From assembly GCA_020284085.1 (NCBI GenBank), contig JACEVL010006449.1:100001-164000 (forward strand): a stretch of DNA of 64,000 nucleotides, written 5' to 3'. The position numbers were made by a program, and so were the translations under genes. Position 1 is the stretch's first letter. Every line of letters begins with the position of its first letter. The stretch is from Aporrectodea caliginosa (lineage: Eukaryota; Annelida; Clitellata; Crassiclitellata; Lumbricidae). The notes beneath the pieces are model-generated. The model saw only the letters and a program-made list of their open reading frames with translations. It was not told the DNA's origin and searched no databases. Of the stretch, positions 26,302 through 36,207 are shown piece by piece.

Positions 26302-26940
26302 CTTTTTTAAACCCTGTAACAATCTGCGTGTCTAAAAACGTCACAGTATAAAAATAAATATACCTTACGCATATTATTTATAATGTTTAAATACGATAGT
26401 TTTATTTCGATGGGGTGTTATTTGTGCTATATATATTAGAAGTCTTGTTAACCTTTATCTTTGTCAGTTATTGGATCAATGACTGAGGACGATTATTATC
26501 AACAATGAATGCATTTTTATCATATATCCAAGCGACATTAATAAGCTATGTATCATGTATGAGCTTATAAATATATATATTGTGCATTGCTTATGTCGTG
26601 ATTCGTGATATATATTTATGTATGAAAGCAATAGCTTATCTTGTTTGAATATGCTGAATACATGCCACATAAGACGTTTATATTACGCAAAGTCCTGTCA
26701 GTTATATGAGATATGAAGTTAACCGCATAAGAAGATGAAGAATGTCTCTCTGTCTCTGTCTCTGTCTCTCTCTGTTTCTGTCTCTGTCTCTCTCTCCTTC
26801 TACTTCTTCTTCTTCTTCTTCCTAAGTAGACTTATCTTTTATTGAGCAATGAATGATGGAAAACCGAATGTGGAGTCTAAAACGCTGCTGCATTAAATAT
26901 ATGCGAACATATAAGTTTATATAGCAAATATTTTATGCAG

Positions 26941-26997
<57 letters not shown>

Positions 26998-27186
26998 TAT
27001 ATGATATATATCATATGTATATCTGTTTTATATGTTCTTCTCTGCTCCCTCATAGAAAGCTTTTAAATCATTTCCGTGGATTAATGTAGTTCACTTGATT
27101 GCCTTTGTCTCTCATCTGTTTTAATTAACAACTTCTATAACGCCATCGTTAAAGTATCAACCGATGACGCACCAATACCAAGTGCT

Positions 27187-27210
27187 GGTATATATATATA
27201 GTCGATAACG

Positions 27211-27254
<44 letters not shown>

Positions 27255-27310
27255 GATAACGCTTCATACATGGCTGCCTCATTGCTAGCTCAAGGAACTG
27301 CTCTTCTTCT
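27187..27310 (+). mobile_element. 3' fragment of SINE family A disrupted by TA expansion
   Basis: CGATAACGCTTCATACATGG, CTGCCTCATTGCTAGCTC and AAGGAACTGCTCTTC match the 3' end of family A in plus orientation, opposite to the copy at 27505. The motif AGTCGATAACGCT occurs twice with about 30 bp of (TA)n between, suggesting duplication with microsatellite growth. Confidence 0.5.
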
Positions 27311-27326
27311 TATATGTATATATATA

Positions 27327-27422
<96 letters not shown>
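27308..27422 (+). repeat. (TA)n-(GA)n compound array
   Basis: TA units switch abruptly to about 26 GA units at 27371. The block lies between two oppositely oriented SINE family A ends. Confidence 0.9.
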
Positions 27423-27424
<2 letters not shown>

Positions 27425-27504
27425 ATCGTTCTGTGGGATGAATTTGTATGTATGAGAATACTTAATATAGCATATTTTTAACATTTCACAAAGGCGCTGT
27501 GTTA

Positions 27505-27785
27505 CTAATAGAAGAAGAGCAGTTCCTTGAGCTATAGCAATGAGGCAGCCATGGGCATGAAGTGTTATCGCCTTCATTTTCTTAGTCTCAGCACAGGTGG
27601 CCATTCCTCTGCCTCGCCGTCTCATCTTCCCACCGACAGTGTACAGTCAGTGTACTCATTATAGCTGGGATGGTTAGGGGGCGCAGGTGGGGCAGAAATC
27701 TCCAACCAAGTTTCTTCCCTGGCGAGGATTTGAACCCCGACCTTTCGAGTGACAGTCCAGCACGCTAACTGCGCTATTGACCCCT
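27505..27785 (-). mobile_element. tRNA-derived SINE (family A)
   Basis: On the minus strand it reads CAGTTAGCGTGCTGGACTG (A box), GGTCGGGGTTCAAATCC (B box), then GAGATTTCTGCCCCACCTGC, GACTAAGAAAATGAAGGCG and CTCAAGGAACTGCTCTTC. It is clearly homologous to 4051-4330. Confidence 0.75.
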
Positions 27786-28011
27786 TTATTATTAAACACA
27801 CTTTTATTAGACAAGGTTGTATTATAAAGCACATAATTTAAAATGCATTTTCTTGAAGTTTAGACACTTTCAGGTGAAATGTTGGTCAACATCAAGTCAA
27901 GACAAGTCTTATCTTTTTTCCAAGGTGTATCTCTGACTGATCGTGTGCTGTTGTTTGTCAAGGCGCCCTTGTAATGGCATGTGCTGTGTTACGGCGCCAT
28001 AGAAATTGTCG

Positions 28012-28600
<589 letters not shown>

Positions 28601-28614
28601 ATCAGTTGATGTTA

Positions 28615-28690
28615 TCATTTTTGGACTGGGAGCACCTCTGAGTAGGCCTCTTGAAGGAGCGCTATATAAATTCTTGAAATGAATGAATGA
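28615..28690 (+). mobile_element. LINE 3' terminus abutting the TM3 exon
   Basis: GGGAGCACCTCTGAGTAGG, CTTGAAGGAGCGCTATATAA and a short (ATGA)n tail lie between the (ATT)n block and the acceptor at 28706-28707. Confidence 0.65.
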
Positions 28691-28707
28691 ATTTTCTGTG
28701 CATGCAG

Positions 28708-28820
28708 GTGAACAATGGCCAGTGGGAACTCGGTGATGGACTGTGTGATACCTGGGTGGCCTTAGACGTCATGTGCTGCACAGCTTCGATCCTCAACTTG
28801 GCAGCCATCAGTGTAGACAG
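28708..28820 (+). CDS. DRD2: D2-like dopamine receptor, internal exon encoding ECL1-TM3
   Basis: Coding exon of a class A aminergic GPCR. An AG at 28706-28707 precedes it and a GTAATA donor follows at 28821. It encodes 37 codons plus two bases of a split Arg codon. Visible landmarks are the ECL1 Trp (28723), the conserved disulphide Cys 3.25 (28744-28746), the amine-binding Asp 3.32 (28765-28767) inside [10 protein letters not shown], and the start of the DR(Y/F) motif (28816-28820). The stretch [12 protein letters not shown] is diagnostic of D2-like dopamine receptors, which are plasma-membrane Gi/o-coupled receptors that lower cAMP. The intron interrupting the DRY Arg codon in phase 2 is, from memory, where vertebrate DRD2 also has one. 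The upstream exon that should carry TM1 and TM2 is not visible in the preceding 28.7 kb. The reading frame is fixed by homology and by the downstream junction. A retroposon 3' tail ends only about 17 bp before the acceptor AG. Confidence 0.93.
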
Positions 28821-28957
28821 GTAATAAAGCAATTGCTCCTAGGTAATGACTTTAAAACAATTGAGATTGGCGCAGGCAGCGCATTGGCGAGGTATACCAG
28901 ACACTTACTAACGGAGCCTTAGTAAGTGGATAGAACTCTAGATACTGTTCATAAATG

Positions 28958-29033
28958 CATACATGCATACATACATACATAGTCACATACATATATGAGG
29001 GGGCGCGAGGGGCATAGTATGATATGCTATGTA

Positions 29034-29088
<55 letters not shown>

Positions 29089-29296
29089 CATATGTTACAT
29101 ACATACGTACATACATACATACATACATAGTTACATACATACGTACGTACATACATACATACATACATACATATATACATACATACATACATACATACAT
29201 ACATACATACATACATACATACATACATACATACATACATACATACATACATACATACATACATACATACACACATACACATATACAAACATACAC
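28958..29296 (+). repeat. (ACAT)n tetranucleotide array
   Basis: Interrupted by GGGGGCGCGAGGGGC near 29000 and by CGTA variants. Confidence 0.9.
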
Positions 29297-29622
29297 ATAG
29301 GCGTAGGAGGCGGGGGCATTTGCAATCCCCCTCCCTCCCGAATTTCGGGCCTTCGTGTTTTTCGGGAGAGAAAGAGAAGGAGAAGGAATGTGACAGATTT
29401 CACTTTCAGAAAAAGGTGATTATTTGGTTAAGCCTACCGACTACCGACAACCGCCTACATAGACCGTGTAATAATAGCATCTACTGTACTTACATGGCCT
29501 ACTTAGCTCACGTTATACGCACGACACCAGCTATTCTGGATTTATTATTTTTTCGGGCAGAAGTAAAAGCTTGCGGCTTCTTGCCCCTCACCACACTGAA
29601 ATTTCCCCGACGCCTATGTACA
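29297..29622. mobile_element. Candidate MITE inserted in (ACAT)n
   Basis: Complementary ends (CATAGGCGTAGG on the left, CCCCGACGCCTATG on the right) enclose about 325 bp with C-rich subterminal regions. The insertion lies at the end of an (ACAT)n microsatellite. Target duplication cannot be judged for that reason. Confidence 0.4.
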
Positions 29623-29769
29623 TACTTGCATCTGTTATTTATTATTGTTGTTGGGTACGCACGCGTATTAGACTTGGTCGCTCGATCTCTCTATTTCTCC
29701 TTTCAATCCTCCCTGTCTCGTAGTTTCTTTCTCTGTCTCTGTACCAGTTCTCTCTCTTGTTGGTGTTCT

Positions 29770-30090
29770 TCTTCTTCTTCTTCTTCTTCGTCCTTCGTAT
29801 TCTTGTTCTTGTTCTTCTTGTTCTTCTTTTTCTCCTGCTCCTGCTCCTCCTCCTCTTCCATCTTCTTGTTGTTGTTGTTCTTTTTTTTTTCTTCTTATTG
29901 TTCTTCTTCTTGTTCTTCTTGTTCTTCTTGTTCTTCGTTTAATTCTTCTTGTTCTTCTTCTCCTTCTTCTCCTCCTCCTTCTCCTCCTCCTCCTTCTTCT
30001 CCTCCTCCTTGTTCTCCTCCTTGTTCTCCTCATTCATCTCCTCCTCCTTCTTCTCCTCCTCTCCTCCTTCTTCTTCCTTTTCTCTCTCCC
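29770..30090 (+). repeat. Pyrimidine-rich TTC/TCC trinucleotide tract
   Basis: Blocks of TTC, TTG and TCC triplets, almost free of purines on the + strand. Confidence 0.85.
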
Positions 30091-30949
30091 TCGCAGGCTT
30101 AATCTCTTTAAATTCTCTCAGCTCCGCCACCTCTGCATCCAGCACTCTCATTCCGTTTTCTCATTTCGTCTCTACTCCTATTTCCACATATCTCCATCTC
30201 CATCTCTACCTCAGCCTCTGTATCTCTGCGTCCTCTTACCATCCTCTATTCTCCTCCATCCAACATTACTTCTAATCAGCAACTTCTAATGCAAAAGGTA
30301 TCAACCCATGGCGCTCCAAAACCAATCCGTTATCAGGTGCACTCTCAGCATCTCAAGAACATCTTTAGAAATTGCACTGGTATATTGTTACGCGGCATCG
30401 CATTTATCTCTGCAGTCTGTGGTACACGATGCCTGACGTTGTTTCGCATGCACTGTACAATTATTTATCGAACTGAAATACAAGATAGAGATCGATATGA
30501 CTGTTTACATAGAACTGTATCACTTTCTGTCTTGTATTTCCTATTGAACTAATCTGCAGTGCCTTGTTGCGAATACTGTGGTTTCGCGGTCTTTTTGTAT
30601 CGACCTGCGAATTGAACGTTCTAAATGCCTTTGAGGTATATGCGGCATGGTTGTCCTTACTGACCTGGTTTTGCCTTACATGAACTTATTTGAACTCGTT
30701 TGATGTAATCTGAATGACCTGACGTGACCTGACCTTATTATTAGACTTGCCTTACCTGTTTTGAACTGATGTATTAAATCAATGAATACCATTTACCTAA
30801 CTTACCGTAGACATAAGGTGCCCCTTGTCTTATTTTACCCACATTTCCTTACCCACGTTAACTCTGTTTTGCCCCTTATCTTGCTTCGCCTTTACTCAAA
30901 CTACATGTAACCTTATTCTATCTTACTTTTCGTTACATGAAGTGTCTTT

Positions 30950-31040
30950 TTCAGCGCTCGTGAATAAGCCTATGCCCTGCGCTTGGCTTCAATTGGCGCT
31001 TTAGAAGTTTGGTGCTTACGATTACGATTACGATCTTACC
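30950..31040 (+). mobile_element. Dispersed 3'-end repeat (CGCTCGTGAATAAGC family)
   Basis: Same order of motifs as 4985-5095, with a (TTACGA)n tail, inside the intron before the second visible receptor exon. Confidence 0.55.
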
Positions 31041-31345
31041 TTTAAGATCTTACCTTTAACAATCATACCTTTTACAAACTTAAATTTTACAATCTTGCCT
31101 TTAACGATGTAAGCTTTACAATCTTATCTTTTACAATATTACCTTTTACAGCATTACCTTAAGCAATATAAGTAAGTAAGTAAGTGTGTTCTTTATTAAA
31201 TATTACCTTAAGCCAGCGCTTCTGGCAATCTTAACCTTGAGAAGCGCTTTATAAATAGCCAAATACAATACAATACAATACAATACAATATTACCCTAAG
31301 CAATATTACTTTTAACGATCTTACCTTTAACGATCTTAACTTGTG
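31040..31345 (+). repeat. Degenerate TTACCTTTAACGATC repeat before the receptor acceptor
   Basis: A 15-18 bp unit (CTTACCTTTAACAATC and variants) recurs many times, up to about 20 bp before the splice acceptor. Confidence 0.6.
31165..31295. mobile_element. Two retroposon 3' ends in opposite orientation
   Basis: 31165-31200 is the minus-strand form of the (ACTT)n-tailed terminus. 31205-31295 (plus) contains TTGAGAAGCGCTTTATAAAT followed by an (ATACA)n tail. Both lie within 200 bp upstream of the receptor acceptor at 31362. Confidence 0.5.
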
Positions 31346-31362
31346 TTTTGACTTACATGTAG

Positions 31363-32690
31363 GTTCATAGCGGTGACGCAGCCGATCAAGTACGCCAAGC
31401 ACAAGAACTCGAAGCGCGTCTACGTGATGCTCGCCCTGTCCTGGGTCATCTCAATCACCATATCGTCTCCGATAGCGCTCGGAATGAACTACACGGAGCG
31501 CCGGATGCAGTCGCCCTACTTCTGTACCTTTTACAACTCCGACTTTCTCATCTACTCGTCCATGGGGTCGTTCTACATTCCCTGTATCGTCATGGTTCTA
31601 CTCTACTGGCGAATATTCCACGCTATCCGTCAGCGGGCCCGCAAGCAATCGTCATCGGCCGCGTCCTCCGCCCCGAAGGCCCGAGCGACCGTGACCGCTA
31701 ACAGTAGGACGCACCAGTTAGTCGAGCGTGAACTGTTGGTGGAGAACCGGGCGGTCAGAGGGGGTACGACGTCCGATGCTACCAGCGCCGCCGAGGAGGT
31801 TGCCTGTAGGACGGAGCTGCTGCCGAAGAGGCCGTCTCCTCCGGTGGGGGTCTTGGCGGCAGCGCCGGGGAACTCCTCCACTGGGGGTAGTCGACGGAAT
31901 CAGTTCACCCCTGTGGTGGAGGAGACTTCGATTGACGAGGTCGTTATAACGATGAACTGTATTGTAAAGAATTCTCGATCGATAGAGAACGGAATACGGG
32001 AAGAGGAAGGGGTAATAGAGGAAGAAGAGGATGGGAGTGGGTCGCTGAAGGAGACCCCCTGCAGGGCAAACGGCAGCAGCGGCGGAGGCGGGGTATTCGA
32101 AGGGAGCGACGCTGAACCATTCGCCTCGATCGAAGCCCCTCGACGGGGCAGCTACTGGCGGAAGGGATCGGCGTCGGCCGGCCACGCCCTTGCGGTCTAC
32201 TGCCCGCCGGCGACCGTCCATATCGAGCACTGCAACCAGGTTGACCACGAAAACTCCTCGCCTCCCTCCACCGCCTCCAACGTGTCCTTTGGTGGACGCA
32301 ACCAGGGTATAGTTCGTCCGCCTCCGCCGCCACACCCTCGATCTAACTCGTCTTCGAGCGACGTCGTCGTGGCGACCACGATCGTAGAGTCACCAGCTGG
32401 ACATCACCCGCAGGGGTTGAACAGCGGCTGCTGCAACAGGGCCACGAACGGCGAGGGTGATGGAGTCGTCAGTGTGAGATCGTGCAGCATCAGCAACCAT
32501 CGAAGATCGAGAGGAACAACTGGAACGATGGTCACGAAGTTCAACTTCCGGTTGCGACGGGAAACCAGCGCTGGATGCGGAGGAGGTGGAGGAGGCGGAG
32601 GAGGAGGAGGCGGGAAGAAGAAGGAAAGGAACTCTCAGACGGCGCACAAGAGAGAAAGAAAAGCCACGAAGACCTTAGCCATCGTCCTAG
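31363..32690 (+). CDS. DRD2: D2-like dopamine receptor, exon encoding ICL2, TM4, ECL2, TM5, ICL3 and start of TM6
   Basis: Second visible exon of the receptor. The acceptor is TGTAG at 31358-31362 and the donor GTGAGT starts at 32691. Joined to the previous exon it gives DRF followed by IAVTQPIKYAKHKNSKRV, the ICL2 signature of invertebrate D2-like dopamine receptors. TM4 follows, then the ECL2 Cys (31523-31525), then TM5 with the three catechol-contacting serines of the YSSxxS motif (31556-31561 and 31568-31570). The third intracellular loop runs from about 31628 to 32660, roughly 340 residues, longer than in human D2. It is Ser/Pro/Gly-rich, has an acidic Glu cluster near 32000-32040 and a glycine run at about 32576-32615. 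The exon ends with KRERKATKTLAIVL, the TM6 entry and G-protein contact region. The whole loop is one exon, unlike vertebrate DRD2. The final G joins the next exon in phase 1. Base composition is clearly GC-richer than the flanking intron. Confidence 0.95.
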
Positions 32691-32693
32691 GTG

Positions 32694-33055
32694 AGTCTTT
32701 TTGTATCCTTCCGTCCTCCTATTTGTCCTTTCGTCCGTCCTACCTTCCGTTCTTTTGCCCGTCCTTCCTTCCCTTCTTTTGTCCGACTGTCCTTTCGTTC
32801 GTCCTTTCGTCCGTCCTTTCGTCCGTCCATCCTTCCGTCCATCCTTCCGTCCTTTCGTCCGTCCTTCCTTCCGTCCTTTCGTCCGTCATTACCTATTCGT
32901 TCGTCCATTCCGTCCGTCCACCCTGCGCTCGATCTAATCCTTGGTTCATTCCGTCCACCCCATCATTCCGTCCTTCCGTCATTCCGTCCACAGCGTCCGT
33001 CCTTTGCGTCCGTCATTCCGTCCGTCCTTTCGCCCATCCGTCCCTCCAATTCGTC
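32694..33055 (+). repeat. (TTCCGTCC)n-type pyrimidine repeat at the donor
   Basis: Degenerate TTTCGTCCGTCC and TTCCGTCC units beginning within a few bases of the GTGAGT donor. Confidence 0.85.
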
Positions 33056-33344
33056 CTTCTGCGACTTGATCTGTGATGCTAACCTTGGTTTATTATGTGC
33101 CATCATTTGATCCTTTATTCATTATACACAGCGCTATGGAACCTGCTAATTAATAACTGTAAAAGTAATTCCATACGTCCTTCCGTCCATCCGCCAATTA
33201 GTCTTTCCGTCCGTCAAAATATAGTGTCATTGATCTTTGAACTGTAGTTCTTTGTGTCTGTCTGTGTGTGTGTCTGTCTGTCTGTGTGGGTGTGGGTCTG
33301 TCTGTCTGTCTGTCTGTGTGGTGTGTGTCAATTTTTGTGTGTGG

Positions 33345-34410
33345 GTGGGTGTGCGTTGACTCATTAACCTGAAGTCGACGGGCAACCTACATAACTGTCT
33401 TCTAAAGCGCAACTTCAATGAAACACTCATTGGTGGCGCTCCCGATATAATTTTACACAAGGTGCACCTATAGCCAACACGTCTGTGCACCGTGATATCA
33501 AGCAGTCCTTGTAAATATTATATTGAAAATATGACATTGTAGGCCAAAGCTATTAAAACCGGTTTTTCATTTTATTTTTCGTCAGTTTTTTCCGTCTTTT
33601 ATTTTTTGTATGCTTGCCTACTTTATTTATTTATTTACTGTCTATTATTATTTTTTAAAATTTAGTTTTGTCCGATGTCCCTTACGTTGTCTCCGTATAC
33701 TTTAAATGATTCAGCTAATAATTTAGTGTTTACTAATAAAGTTGTGTTATTTTCTGATTAAAATTAAATTGTGAAAACAAGATTTTTTATTTTAGAATGC
33801 AGTACAAGATATAACAAAGTCAAATTATTTTGTTTTTTCTTTTTCTCAGTTTTTCTGTTTTTATTTCTTAAAAAAACGACTTTTTCCGTTTCTTAATCCG
33901 CTTTTTTACGTTTTAACAGCTATGTTGTAGGCTAAGCCAGACAACGTGTGAAAAGAAATAATGATAAAAGCTGCAATGCTTTGCGCAACGCTGCAATTCG
34001 TATTGCGCTAATAGCTTTGGGGAACAAAGATCACTTCACGTTAGGCAGAACGACACGTAAGCAGGGAGCTCGTTAGTAGTATACACTGAAGTAGACATAC
34101 ATGCACAGGCAACAGAATCATGAAATTGGTCTGTTGGCCACCTAGGGACGAGGAAAGACACGTGAAGCGAAATCCGTTTGTGAAATTGAGTGGAACGAGT
34201 CAACAGACCTTTCGTTGGTTTAGCGTAGCCGTCGATATATTCTGACCCAGTTAGCTACATTGGTTAGAGCGGAAATCCCATGTGTAACACAACGAATCCG
34301 TTACCATGTCAATAGGCCACAGTTTTTGTGCTGTACAAGCAAGTATACCATGTCTAGTTTTCGGGCCAAATCACTGTCTGTTATCACTAGACCTTACTTT
34401 CTAATATGCT
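33345..34410. other. Intronic DNA without recognised elements
   Basis: AT-rich intron sequence with poly-T patches. No open frame of note. Confidence 0.5.
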
Positions 34411-34421
34411 ATAGTACTGAC

Positions 34422-34619
34422 CAGTGGCGTTTAACCCCCACTTGGAATGAAAGAACACACCCCTACTCTGGCCGATTGTATTAGTTTCATAAAGCCACCT
34501 TTATATTTTATCGGAGATCAACAACCCCCAGTTTATGTCCAAAACATAACCCACCCCCAATTCTGACAACCGTGGGAGATCGTTCCCCAAACCCTCCACC
34601 CCATTGGTAGACACCGCTA
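34422..34619. mobile_element. Possible hAT-like MITE in the large intron
   Basis: It starts CAGTGGCGTTTAACCCCCA and its reversed end reads TAGCGGTGTCTACC, related by transitions. Flanking 8-mers GTACTGAC (34414-34421) and GTACGGAC (34620-34627) match at 7 of 8. The interior is CCCCCA-rich, as in the other CAGTGGCG elements. No coding capacity. Confidence 0.5.
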
Positions 34620-35159
34620 GTACGGACTTCTGACAGGCTTGATATTGTGGCGCCATGTAATATATTTTTCCACTTTCGTTGAGGTGCAAATGACTTCACG
34701 TGGAACTTGCTCGGAGATGATAGAACAGTAGCGTCTGGGTCTGTCTTATGAAGTATGGAAATGAATCATTCAATATTCAGTCGACTGATTCAATTTATAT
34801 TGCGCCAACAAGTGCTCCTACAGATACATGTCCAAGAACAAACTCACTTAACTCATTGGTAAACAAAGGGAATAGTCAGTACTTTCTTGTTACGAGTACA
34901 CGACCCCTCTTGTGTATTCCCCCAACGAATAGACTACGATAATAACCAATTTGTCACTCTTTTGTTATGTCACTGTTTTGTTATGTGACTCGATCCTTCG
35001 TTACGTCAAATCGGCAATATCTCTGTCGCACTTTAAAAATTGCTCTCCGATTTGTCGATTTTTTGTTATGTCGCTCTTTCGACATTAAATCTCTCGGTTT
35101 CTTCTCTTATGCTGTGGGCATTATGAAAGCAGCGCTAGAGAAGTCATAAGACTGGATTC

Positions 35160-35665
35160 TTATTCTCTTTCTTCTTTGTCTCTATGCCTCTGTCTGTCTC
35201 TCTCTTTGTCTTCCTCTATCTCTCTCTTCCTACGTCACTTAGTCCTTTTCCAATGCCTGATCCACCTTCTCCACTTAGACCGTCTCCTGCTCAGTTCCTC
35301 TTCTTCGCCTTCATCGTCCCTGTCCTGTATATGTCCTTCTTTTCTCCTCCTTCTCTTTGTCTGTCTGTCTCTGTCTGTCTCTCCCCCTCTCTCTCTCTTT
35401 CTTTTCCTCTTCCTTCTCTTCCTTCTCTTCCTTTGTCTGTCTCTCTCTCTTCCTCCCAATCTTCATATCTTTTTCTTTTCCTATCTTTTTCTCTTCCTTC
35501 TCGCATTCCTTCCATCCATCTTCCTCTTGCTCCTCTTTCCTCTTTCCATTTCCTGCTCCAATTCCCTCCTCTTCTTCCTCTCTTTCCTCTTCTACTTTCT
35601 CCTCCTCCTCTTTTTCTCCTCCTCCTCCTCCTCCTCCTCCTCCTCCTCCTCCTCCTCGGCCTCCC
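35160..35665 (+). repeat. Pyrimidine tract (TCTC, TTCC, CCT)n
   Basis: Ends with about 14 CCT triplets. No credible coding content. Confidence 0.85.
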
Positions 35666-35929
35666 CCTCCTCCACTTCGCCATCCGTGTCCTCGCTGCCC
35701 TCCCTTACCGCTTCCCGCGTATCCCTCGGGCCCGATCCGGGCCGGACAATGGCAAATTAAGGCAAATTGTCAGAATCCGTCATCCGCCGCTTGAGGCGCC
35801 AGAAGCGTTTCTTGCGCTGCCTCTATTATTAACGAAGCTGTTTCCGCTCAGAATCCAATCGCAATCAAATCGAAAGCCTCGTTGATTGTCGACTACAATC
35901 AGCCGCCCATCGTTCGGGCCAAGCATATG

Positions 35930-36000
35930 CCTCAACGACCCCTACCGGCGTCTTCAGAAGCTTTCTTTTGAGCGGCGCTATATAAATAACAGATTACTGT
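35930..36000 (+). mobile_element. LINE 3' terminus
   Basis: GTCTTCAGAAGCTTTCTTTT and GAGCGGCGCTATATAAATAA resemble the 42070 copy end. No microsatellite follows. Confidence 0.45.
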
Positions 36001-36207
36001 ACTCTATTGCGCCTCCGAGAGGTACTTATAAGTTGCTGTTACTTGTTCGTGTACATTGCACTTGGCATGTATTACATGAAAGGGTTACGATGACTTACAT
36101 GTGGAAATGGCTTGGGTTTGTTGAGCTATATGAACGGCGTTTCAATTGGTTTGTTTTTCGAAGGGTTGAACATGAGGCTCATGAGGGAAAATCTATTACG
36201 TGATGTT

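Larger units (their letters stand above)
28821..31362 (+). other. Intron of the D2-like receptor gene (2,542 bp)
   Basis: GTAATA donor, TGTAG acceptor, phase 2 (inside the Arg codon of DRF). It contains an (ACAT)n block, a candidate MITE at about 29297-29622, a long pyrimidine-rich trinucleotide tract, and a degenerate TTACCTTTAACGATC repeat that runs up to about 20 bp before the acceptor. Confidence 0.9.

Noticed and set aside
29320..30102. 260-codon plus-strand frame
   Set aside because: It runs from a candidate MITE into a pyrimidine trinucleotide tract. The apparent length is due to the tract lacking stops.
31718..32335. Minus-strand open frames opposite the receptor's ICL3 exon
   Set aside because: Antisense shadows of a GC-rich coding exon. 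The + strand frame has clear homology and splice signals.
31373..33076. Treating 31373-33076 as one intact gene
   Set aside because: The frame crosses a canonical GTGAGT donor at 32691, after which it turns to TTCCGTCC repeat. Homology continues at 53029.
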